Source of the DNA: Cristatella mucedo | Taxonomy: Eukaryota; Bryozoa; Phylactolaemata; Cristatellidae | NCBI GenBank assembly: GCA_009760855.2 | Contig: WPIO01000001.1 | Coordinates: forward strand, 7,373,001 to 7,437,000 | DNA length: 64,000 nucleotides | Direction: 5' to 3' | In this document: piece by piece, positions 1 through 9,640 of the stretch | Numbering within the stretch: the stretch's first letter is position 1 | Layout of the letters: every line of letters starts with the position of its first letter | Made by a program: the position numbers and the translations under genes | The notes under the pieces: model-generated | What the model was told of the DNA's origin: nothing | Database searches by the model: none | What the model saw: the letters and a program-made list of their open reading frames with translations, nothing else

Positions 1-244
1 TTGGTAGGGCCAGGAGCTGACCATTTTGTGGTGTAAGTTGGCAGGTGTTTCGTAGATAATCGAATTCCTGACGTATTTGCCCAGATCCTGTGTGGCTAAT
101 CAGAAGCCTAAGACAGACATAAGGGGTGTATCAGCGAACCATCAGGCGAGTAGTTTGCCGGCAGTAAAACTACCAAAAGTCAACGCTGTGATGACGGTAG
201 GGGTTCAAATACCCGAAGTTTTGTAATGTGCTGCCATTGTGCAG

Positions 245-379
245 AACTGCACTACTGCGGATCAATGGGGCAAGGAGCTGTGTCCGATCTCTGCCTGAAT
301 CGGCATAAGTCGTGCGAAGAAAAAGGTCTCGAGTTGTCAGCCACAGTCAGCTGTTATGGTTGCAGGTCTGCAACCAACT
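245..379 (+). CDS. Putative cysteine-rich (LU/Ly6-like) internal exon
   Basis: The segment is open in one frame between an AG at 243-244 (after a T/G/C-rich tract) and a strong GTAAGT donor at 380. Entry and exit are both phase 1, as is usual for shuffled extracellular modules. It would encode about 45 residues with seven cysteines. The first part ends in a pattern like the close of a three-finger LU domain (Cys ... Asp-Leu-Cys-Leu-Asn). The last part, CYGCRSATNC, resembles the CYxC start of the next domain. If correct, this is one exon of a secreted or GPI-anchored multi-LU protein whose other exons lie outside the window or were not recognised. No signal peptide or neighbouring exon was identified, so gene identity is unknown and the call could be wrong. 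Confidence 0.3.
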
Positions 380-547
380 GTAAGTAAAGAATGCTATAGA
401 TATTGCAATCATGCATCACACCAATACTCAGCTGGGCAGTGAATAAATAAATATGAGCATGTTCAGAAAGCAGACTTGGGGGAGTGCTACTCGACATGCT
501 GGTACTGCCAACTTGCACTCTAGCTGCCGTAATAACAATGGAGCACT

Positions 548-1220
548 GTTATTTGTATGGCACCCCGAGATCCAAATGTCTATCCTGAAACTTTACAGCT
601 GTCTGTGACAGATTCAGTAACCAAGCATTAATGCCGTGCAAGGTATCATGCTTAGACCAGCATGCAAACAAGTATCATAGGAAATTACACAAGAAGACAC
701 TTGGGCCCCTGATTAGTAGGACTCCTGATTAGGGCCATGATTAGTACAAGCACTAAATCATGTACAAGTTCGTACGAAAAGCATGCAAGAACAAAAAAAG
801 AGAAGTTCACACGGGTGAAGCTGAGAAAGCTGAGCTGGACAGCTGCCTCTCTAGCTGAGACTTAAGTGATGCATTCTCAATGCCGGTGGTGACGGAAGCC
901 GAAAACAGTTCAAAATGCTTGGAGCATACACACTGAAGGCCTGATCCTCTAAAGATTTCAATTCAGTGTGAGGAACGACAAAACGAATGGAAGCAAAGGA
1001 GTGGGTAATTGGAGAGCACACTGGGGGAGCAAAGAGGAGGGATAGGTAGGCTGGTGTAAGCGATTGAAGTAGCATGTAGCCTAAAGAGGGGATCTTAAAG
1101 TCGATTCGAGGCTTGATATGGAGCAAGTGAAGCTTAGACAGAAGGGGTTGAATGTGGCAGCTACACCATTGATGATAGACCCGACGAGCTGCTGTGTTGG
1201 GCACCAGCTGTAGACGATTT
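548..1220 (-). mobile_element. LINE-L (L2/CR1-like) 3' end, divergent subfamily
   Basis: Read on the minus strand, 851-1210 encodes a broken version of the reverse-transcriptase C-terminal region shared by the other LINE-L copies (KPRIDFKIPSLGYMLLQSL; then ELKSLEDQAFSVYAP). The 3' UTR follows down to a tail near 548-600 that matches the conserved hairpin tail of the family. The same 3' UTR variant occurs at 38478-39030, so these two form a subfamily. The element is 5'-truncated where it meets the inverted repeat beginning at 1221. Confidence 0.7.
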
Positions 1221-1834
1221 AGGAGGAAAGTCAAGAAAATACCTCCAACATTTGTCCGACAATCGAATATGTGTTTATGGTACCTTTCGAAAGACAAATA
1301 TGTTAGAACTGGAATCGGAAGTTCTGACGACTTCCGTATGAAAGGAACATTTTTTTTTATGCAAACCATGCTTAACCCGGATGTAAACCGGAATCAAAAA
1401 CTATACAAATAGAAAATTTACTGATCTCTGCATCATATGCGACTTGTATCCCAACTTGTCGACTTTTGTAGATCGCTATATGTGCTTGAAGCTTGTTGAG
1501 GTGCATACTTGTGACTTTTATACAGCTTCATTTCCTGAGTTGATTGGTGCCTTGTAAATTAAATAACTCAAATAATATCTCACGTATCGGAGTGAAATTT
1601 GAAATGTGAGTTCAGCTCTGCTTGTTTTACCCTAGTTTTTAACTTTTTTGATTTCGGTTTGATACAATTGGTTCTATATGTCCACGATTATGCAAAATAA
1701 AGCTCCAGGACGTTTGATGACGTACACAGCAGAACTTCCGATCCCAGTTCTAACATATTTATCTTTCGAAAGGTACCATAAACACATATGTGATTGTCGG
1801 ACAAATTTTATTGGTATTTTCTTGACATTTCCCC
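1221..1834. repeat. Fold-back element: two ~105-bp inverted arms around a 404-bp spacer
   Basis: The sequence at 1221-1326 recurs as its reverse complement at 1731-1834 with only scattered mismatches. Both arms contain the block GGTACCTTTCGAAAG and the flanking AATATGTTAGAACTGG-type sequence. The spacer 1327-1730 is AT-rich and has no recognisable coding potential. The structure fits a non-autonomous DNA transposon or other fold-back element. No target-site duplication was established. Confidence 0.65.
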
Positions 1835-2678
1835 TTAAAGGGTCGAAAAGAAAATAGAGGAATGCACTTGATGGACATCCCCGAGTACAATAGTTTACAT
1901 TTGAACAGTCTTACGACTCTCCAGCATGCTATTTTGTTCAAGAATAAAGCTCTATGCTAGAAAGACATGTGTGCAGACCTACTAGCCCCTTTTGTGCTAC
2001 ACTGCTTTCATTTAAACAAGGAATCGGTGCACTGCACAGGCAAAAACTGAATAGAAAGCAACTGCATGAATTTTTAGGAAACCTTCGACAGATTCGTCTC
2101 CCTCCGCAGGTTTTTCTGCACTCCAAGGTTGAGAAGCCTCATAATATTCACGACTAGCATTTTAGCACGGGACATGGTCAACCCTAGATTTTCTATCTGC
2201 CCCTCCACAAATTTAGCAAATGCGATTGCAGGTTTCGTCTCCCCCTTCCTTCTTTGAGTGGAATCCCCTATTCGAGCTCGCTTCGGTATGACAGCCAAAC
2301 TACTGCACACGTTTGTAATATCGCGTTCAGTCTACGGCAGCCCCCATTGTTCATGACTGCTGGCCTGAGCACCCTTAATACAAAACCACCCCTGACCTTC
2401 AAGTGGCCTCTTGCCCTGGCTGTGCTCATACAAGAGCCCACATGGTAATTAGTAGGGGGGTCACTTGGTCTGCTGTGTCATGTGGTCTACTGTAAGATTA
2501 TACCGGAAGGGCAGCTTGGCAGTCTTGACCTGCATTTGCGATAAGGATACAACTAATTGCTGCCTCACGACAGTTCTTGCTGCACTAAGTAATATCCTAA
2601 TCGTGCTGCCTACGCCACCAGTCTTTGGCAATAGGTGTCGGCTTGTTGCCCTTACCTATACCGTGCTGTAACCTGGAT
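1835..2678. other. Stretch without a recognised gene; one coding-like minus frame
   Basis: No known family was recognised. The minus strand from about 2310 to 2074 stays open for about 78 codons (ending ...NLRRETNLSKVS), and its composition looks protein-like. It has no matching splice sites that I trust and could be an old transposon remnant. Confidence 0.3.
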
Positions 2679-2802
2679 GCTGGTTTGGCCCAGTGGTTAA
2701 AGTGCTCATCCCATCCGGGGATACGAGCCCCGTGGCATACATGAAGCGCTTGAATATAGATTAAGTTCTCTTAGGGTGCTATACAAATGAATTATATTTA
2801 TA
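2679..2802 (+). mobile_element. SINE-B copy (short form)
   Basis: It begins with an A-box-like TGGCCCAGTGGTTAAAGTG, followed by a B box (GAGCCCCGTGG region) and the family tail AAGCGCTTGAATATAGATTA ... CTCTTAGGGTGCTATACAAATG, ending in an AT-rich run. The head is tRNA-derived. The tail is the LINE-L 3' end. Confidence 0.85.
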
Positions 2803-2904
2803 TGTAAGCTGCCTGAAGTTGAATGTCTTCAACGGCAACCAGTCGGGCCGCTTAAGGTACTGCAATAAGGAAGCTCGGGTCTCCCGGCAACTATGGTTTC
2901 TGTA

Positions 2905-3309
2905 ATGTTTCCACCAGACCTTAAATCCTTTGGAGACCGTGCATTTAGCTCGTATGCTCCCACAGCCTGGAACTCCCTCCCGACCTGCATCAGAACATCC
3001 CCTGACCTGACCACATTTAAAAGAAACTTAAAAACATACCTATTTAGGACAGCATTTAGTGGGTCCTTGTGATTCGTCCTCGATGTGCTTATGCGTGCTG
3101 ACACTGTGCATGCTGCCACTAACCACATTTGCATGCTGACCCAGTGCATGTAACCCCTAACCATGTTATTCATTTTGTTTGTTTTTCAAGCGTGATTTTA
3201 CTTACTATTCTGTTGCGTGTCACTTTGCAGCAGATGTGAAGCGCCTAGAAAGAGATTGAGTTCTCTGAGGGCGCTTTATCAAGTGCAATATTATTATTAT
3301 TATTATTAG
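2905..3309 (+). mobile_element. LINE-L 3' end with intact hairpin tail and (ATT)n
   Basis: It starts in the last coding part of the reverse-transcriptase ORF (KSFGDRAFSSYAPTAWNSLP-like, with frameshifts), then runs through the 3' UTR. Positions 3233-3290 form the canonical tail. AAGCGCC (3239-3245) can pair with GGCGCTT (3270-3276), and AGAGA (3251-3255) with TCTCT (3262-3266). It ends in (ATT)n at 3290-3309. This is the best copy for comparing the LINE tail with SINE-B. Confidence 0.85.
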
Positions 3310-4446
3310 ACAAAGCTACTGTTCCTTAGACACTTGTGAGACCCTCAAGATCTAGTTGAGTCAAGGTCCTTCATTTGCAACCGCCAATGTTTCTTTGCAA
3401 CAATGCTACCGTGTGAGGCAAGAGGGAAGAAGCATTGTTGACCCGAAGCTGGTTAGGTTTGCATGCACACCTTTGCATGGCAATTTAGAAACTTTGCACG
3501 GATTTTTCCATGTAAATTCTTAAAATGCTTCTTTCTTTAAGTGTTCATGACATCACTGTTTACTCTTTTCATAGCACCAAAGTTTCACTTTTTAGTTCTG
3601 CAGTGTATTGTGTTGAATCTGTTGATTTTACCAAAAAAGCCATTTTTTTAAAGCAGGGAACGTGTGACCTTGACTATTACAAGTTCAGAAGGTCAACATG
3701 ACAGCTGTGGTCACATCGAAAGATAACTTATGTTGCCCTTGTTGTTTATGCCAATTTGCATGCCGATTGTTCCACTGGTATTTGAGAAATATCAATAAAT
3801 GTGCTGTTAATACATCCCTTAGGGGTGGGGGCATAACTTTCAACCTCAACCATTTTCGGACATTCCCTCCTTAATAACCCACCCAATTGGCCAGAATAAA
3901 AAAGCTAACTTCAGCACACACCAAATCTGTTGATCTGTAGACCTGTTGGACACACAACCATCGTGTCTTGCCACTGCACTTTTAAATGTTTTGTCGGCAA
4001 TAACCGGATCTGCCATTTATCCTGAGGAGTAAGGTATGTGACCACCTGAGATGTGCTGTAGTACTTGGATCCTGGTTTACGTTATCAAATTATTGTGAGG
4101 CTATTAAGACATGTTCCTGATTGATCTCTAGTGTTTTTGATGGTCTACCACTTTTTGCTATTTTTTTCTTTTTTCTCACTACCTGGTCTTTTGAACCAAA
4201 CGTGCATTATAACTTGCAGGTTTTTGTCTGCATCAGGCTCTAGTAAGTCCGCCCTGTGTAACTTATCTCTTATTGGTCTGGGCTGAGTGTCCCGGTGGGT
4301 GACAGGGATGTTTTGGTATGTTTTGACAGGGATGTTTTGATCTACAAGTTTTCTGTTTTTGTTCGATTTCATTTGCACGTCGGGCATCTTTTTTCAGTAT
4401 GATACCAAGAGGGCATGATTAAGTATAATGGTGTTTCTATTGCTAG
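3310..4446. other. Intergenic or intronic stretch, nothing recognised
   Basis: AT-rich sequence without a known repeat family, RNA gene or convincing exon. A 'GGGATGTTTTG' motif is repeated near 4306-4338. Confidence 0.4.
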
Positions 4447-4531
4447 ATTTTGTTCTGGTGCCAATCGCAGTCCGCTGGTGCAGCATCAAGGCAAGCTGAA
4501 TCAGAATTGGCGCGAATGGGGCTCGTCAATG
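4447..4531 (+). CDS. Candidate exon of an unidentified plus-strand gene
   Basis: 85 bases lie between a pyrimidine-rich acceptor (TTTCTATTGCTAG) and a near-consensus donor (AATG/GTAAGTGC at 4531/4532). The frame that enters in phase 0 is open, encodes ...ASRQAESELARMGLVN and exits in phase 1. That phase matches the candidate exon starting at 6004. Joined by phase, the peptide would continue ...GLVN-DEDVTTYIAHYIRNSEEQ. The protein family is not recognised. Confidence 0.35.
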
Positions 4532-4651
4532 GTAAGTGCATTTCATCTGTTCTAAGCCTGATAGGCTACCAACTTACCTGTTAGGGTCGGGAGGTTGGAC
4601 TTTAATCTTTGGTGGATAATAGGCACCAACTACTACTGGTTTTTGACAATC

Positions 4652-4790
4652 ATGGTTTAGCCCAGTGGTTAAGGTGCTTGCACCGACAAAGGTCATGGTG
4701 AATGTATTTGATGACCGAGGTCGTGGGCTCAAGCCCTGTGGCACATGTGAAGTGCCTGAATAGAGTGAATTATATTTTTATTTTATTTTT
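4652..4790 (+). mobile_element. SINE-B copy (long form)
   Basis: A box TAGCCCAGTGGTTAAGGTG; long middle segment GGTGAATGTATTTGATGACC; B box GTGGGCTCAAGCCC. The tail AAGTGCCTGAATAGAG is shortened before the AT-rich end. The long segment between the boxes is what a class II tRNA variable arm would leave. Confidence 0.85.
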
Positions 4791-4904
4791 AATTAATGCA
4801 GTCGCTTCGAGGGCATTCTAGCCCACTTTTGGCCAGCTAAAAACCAAGTTACTTGTTATGGGCAATCCAAGTGGGATTTATAAATCGAAAATCGACTGCT
4901 CAAA

Positions 4905-5140
4905 AATTGGCTCTGCCAGCATATCTCCTGTTGAATCTGTAGCTACATAACATTGTAAAATTCAGGCTTGCTTACACATTGTAAAATTCAGGCTTGCTTA
5001 ACCAGAGACACTACATCTAAATTGGTTCATGCATTTGTGACACCCGTCTCGGCTTCTGCAACTCACTGTTTGCTGGTTTACCGGCCTATGCAATCAGGCA
5101 CTTACAGTTGGGGGAAAAACTTTGCAGCTAGGATTGTTTG
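4905..5140 (+). mobile_element. LINE-L internal fragment (RT C-terminal region)
   Basis: The sequence matches the 31600-31880 part of the long LINE-L copy, including the segment that reads FVTSRLDFCNSLLAGLP there. It is frameshifted here. It contains a 24-bp direct duplication (CATTGTAAAATTCAGGC..., 4951 and 4977). Confidence 0.75.
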
Positions 5141-5375
5141 TCAGCACTGAAGGCACTGATGGCTCTGATGGCCGGCCAGCAGTTACGATTATTACCGTGA
5201 CTGAGCTGCATGTGATTGTAGCGGGTATCCCACCGAAAGCTGTCTTGAATGTCCTGTCACATGACCTTGACGATGGCTTGCTAGTGCCTGCTGATCACAG
5301 GCAGAGCATGAGGTTCTAATGCACCCAGTCTTCTCAAGTGGTCTGGTCGCTGTAAGTTATAACAAATGAATATTA

Positions 5376-5800
5376 GCCTCATATGATGTAATGTATCTCC
5401 ATCTGTAACTCCGCAAAGCCATAAAGACTATGTTGGTGTTCCACAGGAGAGTTTTGTATAGCGCACTCACAGCCTAAGCGGCTTTCGGTACACATTCGAT
5501 AGCCAACAGACTTCATTTCATGCAACAAAGAGAAAGTGGAAAGCATAGATAAGTCAGGAGAGCAGTTGAGGTAGTGAGTAGTGTGGAAGTAGCAACTCAG
5601 GACCGCTGAAGAGGATGAGTCATAGTCGGCAGCAGCAGAGTAGTTGTCGTTGCGTAAGAATTGTGGAAGCGAGTTCCACAGTTTATGACCTGCAGAGTTA
5701 AAGCTTTTGTTGCCAACGGTCTTTAAGCAGAAGAATAGAGCAGCTAATTTATTGTCCATACATGACCTGAGGGCACGAAGATGCTGAAACTGGTACATAC
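5376..5800 (-). mobile_element. LINE-R (L2/CR1-like, second family) 3' end
   Basis: The minus strand encodes the end of the reverse-transcriptase ORF (MDNKLAALFFCLKTVGNKSF, then HKLWNSLPQFLRNDNYS), then the 3' UTR ending near TACATTACATC at 5376-5400. LINE-R differs from LINE-L in both coding sequence and tail. It is 5'-truncated at about 5800. Confidence 0.85.
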
Positions 5801-6003
5801 CAAGGTTGACCTGATGGGGGCAAGATACGAAGTGGTCCCTAAAACGTCATCTGCCCGTAGTAAAACCGTTGTTTGGCATGCATCTTTCTGTAGCTCTATT
5901 TCACATCTATCCGTATCCTATGCAAGCCCTTTTCTATAATGTCCTCTAAGATTATAGATCTTCTTTTTGACATCAGATTCTAAAAGCATGTGCTGTGGAA
6001 TTA

Positions 6004-6162
6004 CAGACGAAGATGTCACGACATACATAGCACATTACATTAGGAACTCTGAAGAGCAGGCCGACCTGAGCCGACTATTGGGCAGTGACATTGCAATGCT
6101 TACAGTAGCTGAATTCTACCCCTTGATGATCCTTAGCAAGCATGCGCTATTGCTCTCTTGAC
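6004..6162 (+). CDS. Candidate exon of an unidentified plus-strand gene
   Basis: After the acceptor GTGGAATTACAG the phase-1 frame is open for about 50 codons (EDVTTYIAHYIRNSEEQ, then ADLSRLLGSD) and meets TGA at about 6162. The peptide looks like a soluble helical region. It fits the phase of the exon at 4447-4531. No obvious donor was found, so either this is a terminal exon or the donor is non-consensus. The family is not recognised. Confidence 0.35.
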
Positions 6163-6428
6163 TCTATACTAACAGCCAAATTTGTTTTTACTTTAGTAAG
6201 TTAAAGGTCGTTGCTGAAGCTGTGTAAGGTGGAAAATGAACAGCCGGGCTCTAATTTGTCTCGCTGGCCTATGATCACCCAATCCACAGAGAGGCGCTAT
6301 GCATATGCCCAGTGGGAATAGCCACAATAAGTTATACTCTTTCTTTTGTACTACCCGTTTTGATGATTCGAGGACGAATTGTGGCTACTGCTGTTCCAGT
6401 GTAAAAATAGATAAAAATAAATAAATCC

Positions 6429-6587
6429 TAGCTGATTAAACAGCCTCTTTTTGTATAGCGACAGAAGAGCCTTTACGGCTATCCCCACTGCTTGCAGTGG
6501 CGATAAAGAATCGCCCACCACAGGAATCGAACCCACGACCTCGGTCGTGAAAGCAACCGCCTTACCCAGCGTGCCACCACGTCTCAC
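6429..6587 (-). mobile_element. SINE-A copy, full length
   Basis: Read on the minus strand: tRNA-like head with a GGTAAGGCGGTTGCTTTC segment, B box GTGGGTTCGATTCC, a hairpin-forming body (CGCCACTGCAAGCAGTGG, then AGCCGTAAAGGCT) and the end GCTATACAAAAAGAGGC ... AATCAGCT. In the consensus, GGTTG and CGACC flank a 7-base CTTTTCA loop like a tRNA anticodon arm. Confidence 0.9.
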
Positions 6588-6660
6588 AATGTAGATGTAC
6601 CAAGATCTGATACCATGATAAGGTTAACTTTCAAAATGATAATAATTAATATGAATAAAT

Positions 6661-6725
6661 AAAATTAGTTTGTATAATACCCAAAGAGAACTTAATTTCT
6701 ATCCAAGGGCTTTACATATGCTTTG
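6661..6725 (-). mobile_element. SINE-B / LINE-L 3' tail fragment
   Basis: Only the shared tail remains on the minus strand (AAAGCCCTTGGATAGAAATT ... GGTATTATACAAACTAATTT). It is too short to say which of the two families it came from. Confidence 0.6.
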
Positions 6726-7063
6726 TGCTTTTCAATAAAACTGCAAATCCATGCCATAGTAATTTGCATTAGTGTGTACAAGGTGGTCCTACAGAGAGTT
6801 TTGCACAGAATGCAACCCATTGTGAAGACAGCCACTTCAAGCTGTCTTTATTCAGATTATGTAACCATAAGAAAAATCTCACTGTTATATAGTTGTCTGT
6901 ATGTACTTCAATTCTACTATGTGTGCACATAGACATGCTGTGAAAATATACAAGTTCTTGTCCAATGCAGAGTTGTAATGGCATAAGATATGCGATCATA
7001 TGGAATACTTTCAGGGATGCACGGACGGATTAGTGACCTCTTTATCATTTAACAAAAATATCT
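6726..7063. other. Stretch with nothing recognised
   Basis: AT-rich sequence with no repeat family or exon boundary that I can support. Confidence 0.4.
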
Positions 7064-7215
7064 TTGCTGATTTAACAGCCTCATTTATATAGCAGCAGAA
7101 GGGCCATTTCGGCTATCACCACCACTTGCAGTTGGCAATAAAGAATCACCTAAGGCAGGATTTGAGCCCACGACCTCGGTCGGGAAGAAGTAGCTGCACT
7201 ATATCGCCCAGTTGG
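7064..7215 (-). mobile_element. SINE-A copy, diverged
   Basis: The minus strand carries the SINE-A order: degenerate A-box region, B box GTGGGCTCAAATCC, body GCAAGTGGTGGTGATAGCC, and tail TATATAAATGAGGC ... AATCAGC. Confidence 0.8.
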
Positions 7216-7379
7216 TCAATGAATTTGCTTCTAAAAAGCAGTCACAAACCTCTGTTTCTGCTGCTCTGCTTGTACCATGTACTTGCCTTCATTTTCTTGC
7301 TCCGATCTATTTACTGAAAATACTTCCTTCTTCTCAGGTTTTGCGTTGTACCACCGCTCTTTGTGACTCAAGCTGTTTT

Positions 7380-7545
7380 AGCTGTGTTTTTAACCCGCCT
7401 CAAGTTCTTTGGAATGTGCCTTTATTTCGTCTGCTCCCAAATTTTGGAACTTGCTGCCGACTGATGTCACGACATGCCATGGTTTAATAAAATTTAAAGA
7501 GTAGCTTAAACTCACATGTTCTTCAGCATTTCCCCTGTCGTGCGA
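7380..7545 (+). mobile_element. LINE-L remnant, strongly decayed
   Basis: CGCCTCAAGTTCTTTGGA ... TGGAACTTGCTGCCGAC aligns to the LINE-L segment that reads NLKSFGDLAFSSYAHKAWNS at 32100-32165. The AATTTAAAGAG...CTTAAACTCAC part then matches the ORF end. Confidence 0.6.
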
Positions 7546-7559
7546 ATCGTACTCTTCAT

Positions 7560-7692
7560 GCCACAACGTCTTTGCTTTGGGGTAAGGTGCTTATACTTCA
7601 CGAACTAGGTTGGGGATTCGAGCCTTCCACTATGCAATTCTTTATTGCATAGATACCTGCTAAGGCTCGATTGAAGGCTGTTGAATCAGCTG
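7560..7692 (+). mobile_element. SINE-A copy, diverged
   Basis: GGGTAAGGTGCTTATACTTC (A-box side), GGGGATTCGAGCC (B box) and the tail AAGGCTGTTGAATCAGCTG are present. The body has decayed. Confidence 0.7.
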
Positions 7693-7875
7693 ACCTTTAC
7701 TGTTTTCTCATTCCTGCTGCAGTTGTGTGCGTTATGACTAACCAATTGACATGCTTTCCTTCCGGCATTGGCAGAGAAATTAGTAACGTTGATTTATTAA
7801 TATTACTTGAGTGTTGCCAATGCTGCTGGTGTTATCACAATGGCGAGCCTTGGTGGTGTCTATGTCTGCACCTAG

Positions 7876-8052
7876 AGCCCTCTCCTTACTTCCGGTGGCG
7901 AGGCCGTGCCCTGCCATGCCATCGAAGCCGGCTTGTCCTTCTCTGCTCATCCCAGCTGCACTGCTACGTCCTCTGACAAGATGGTGCTGCAGCAGGAGGG
8001 ATGCCGCTCATCTGGATACTGTGATACCGGTACCGACAGAAAGGTGCTAGCC
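7876..8052 (+). CDS. Candidate exon of an unidentified plus-strand gene
   Basis: 177 bases, phase 0 to phase 0, from an AG at 7874-7875 to the donor GCC/GTGAGTG at 8053. The open frame encodes 59 residues including SSDKMVLQQEGCRSSGYCD and ending TDRKVLA. The acceptor is weak. An alternative frame is also open here, so the reading is uncertain. It may join the terminal exon at 8390 directly in phase 0, or through a segment after the TTTGCAG at 8135. Confidence 0.3.
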
Positions 8053-8389
8053 GTGAGTGACCCTGACCTTGCTAAGCAGCCTTTGCTTACTTGCAGATGC
8101 TGTTGTCATACCCTTGACTGGCCACTCCTTTGCAGGGACTCTCAGCATCACGATTAGCGCCAACTTCTACGGATTATGTATTTGAAAAATCAGCACCTTC
8201 TCCATTGTCGAATGATACGTGTGTCCAGCGAAATTTTCACGACCGCATGAACAGCAAGCCTGCTGCCCAGACAACTACGCCCTTTAAAGGTCATCTTCTT
8301 CTCACCAATGCTGCCCTGCTTGTTGTCTTTACAGCCCATGTCTGTCCGATTATATTTTTTGTATAATGATCAATAGTTTTTCATTTCAG

Positions 8390-8524
8390 ATAGCACCAAC
8401 GTCCGAGCCCACATCCGACCGTGATGCGATTCGACAACTCACCACACTCGCCTTGCAATCCGTCCATGTCGGTCCTGACACTTGGCTAGCAGCACGAGTG
8501 TTTTTAACGCAAACTGCAGTGTAA
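8390..8524 (+). CDS. Candidate 3' terminal exon of an unidentified gene
   Basis: After a good acceptor (TTTTTCATTTCAG) the phase-0 frame is open for 44 codons (includes DRDAIRQLTTLALQSVHVG and WLAARVFLTQTAV). It then stops at TAA, which overlaps an AATAAA signal at 8524-8529. A stop running straight into a polyadenylation signal after a clean acceptor is what a terminal exon looks like. Which upstream exons belong to it is not settled. Those at 4447, 6004 and 7876 are candidates. The family is not recognised. Confidence 0.4.
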   Translation: MAPTSEPTSDRDAIRQLTTLALQSVHVGPDTWLAARVFLTQTAV

Positions 8525-8529
8525 ATAAA
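8524..8529 (+). terminator. Polyadenylation signal AATAAA
   Basis: AATAAA overlaps the TAA stop of the candidate terminal exon. It has the right position and strand to end that transcript. Confidence 0.4.
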
Positions 8530-8850
8530 AAATTCGGCATCAGCTACTCCCGTTCCTTGCGTGCAATTATTTGGCAAGGCTGCTAGGCTTAAGCCGTGTG
8601 GTATTGGCTAATGAAACTTTTCAAAACTTGTTGACTTGTACCCACGTCCTTTTGTTGGGGGAGGAACTAAACTGGTGTCTCTTCTCAACCCGTGTCCATC
8701 GAGAGCAACGCACACTCCCTTGAGCTAGCAGCTACCGTTGTCATCAATTAAAGAGGTAACAGCTCTTGGTAGTAAAAGTGCTGCAGGCGCTTTTGTTAAT
8801 AGTGGCTGTAGGAACCAGCATGTCATGCTGCTATGATCTAATGAAGGATA
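8525..8850. other. Downstream flank, nothing recognised
   Basis: Unique-looking sequence between the candidate gene end and a LINE-L tail fragment. Confidence 0.35.
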
Positions 8851-8946
8851 ATACATTTGCATAGCACCCTCAAAATACTTAATCTCTTTCTAGGCACTTT
8901 ACATATGCTGTAAAGGAAGCATGATCGAATGATTTGTGGTAGATGG
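8851..8946 (-). mobile_element. LINE-L 3' UTR fragment
   Basis: On the minus strand, the tail (AAGTGCCTAGAAAGAGATTA) and the adjoining 3' UTR (TTCGATCATGCTTCCTTTAC) match LINE-L copies at 44760 and 49190. Confidence 0.7.
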
Positions 8947-9251
8947 CGATGAAACTCCCTCCAATTTAAGTTGCCGTGCACGTCTTACGTTGCAAGGATG
9001 CCATGCCATGCCAGGCAATGGCAATGGGCATCCAAAGAATTCTTTGCCTTAATTTCTCGCATTCTGAATTGCTTTTGACCTGACGGCTGTTTTACATTTG
9101 CAGCTTACAAAGCAGGTGCTGGTTGAGGAAGAGTGGCTATCTTGAAGAGCAATTAAGGTACATGCTCGTTTCGATCCAGTGTTCAAGCAGCTTAAGTGAA
9201 ATCCCACAACCATAACTTTTTATTGATCAATAAACTCTTGTTATGGAGTAG

Positions 9252-9640
<389 letters not shown>

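Noticed and set aside
6351-6587. Small proteins of the type ...GKAVAFHD...VVGDPLSPLQAV...
   Set aside because: The same peptide recurs at 46587, 58249 and 63619 because each is a translation of SINE-A.
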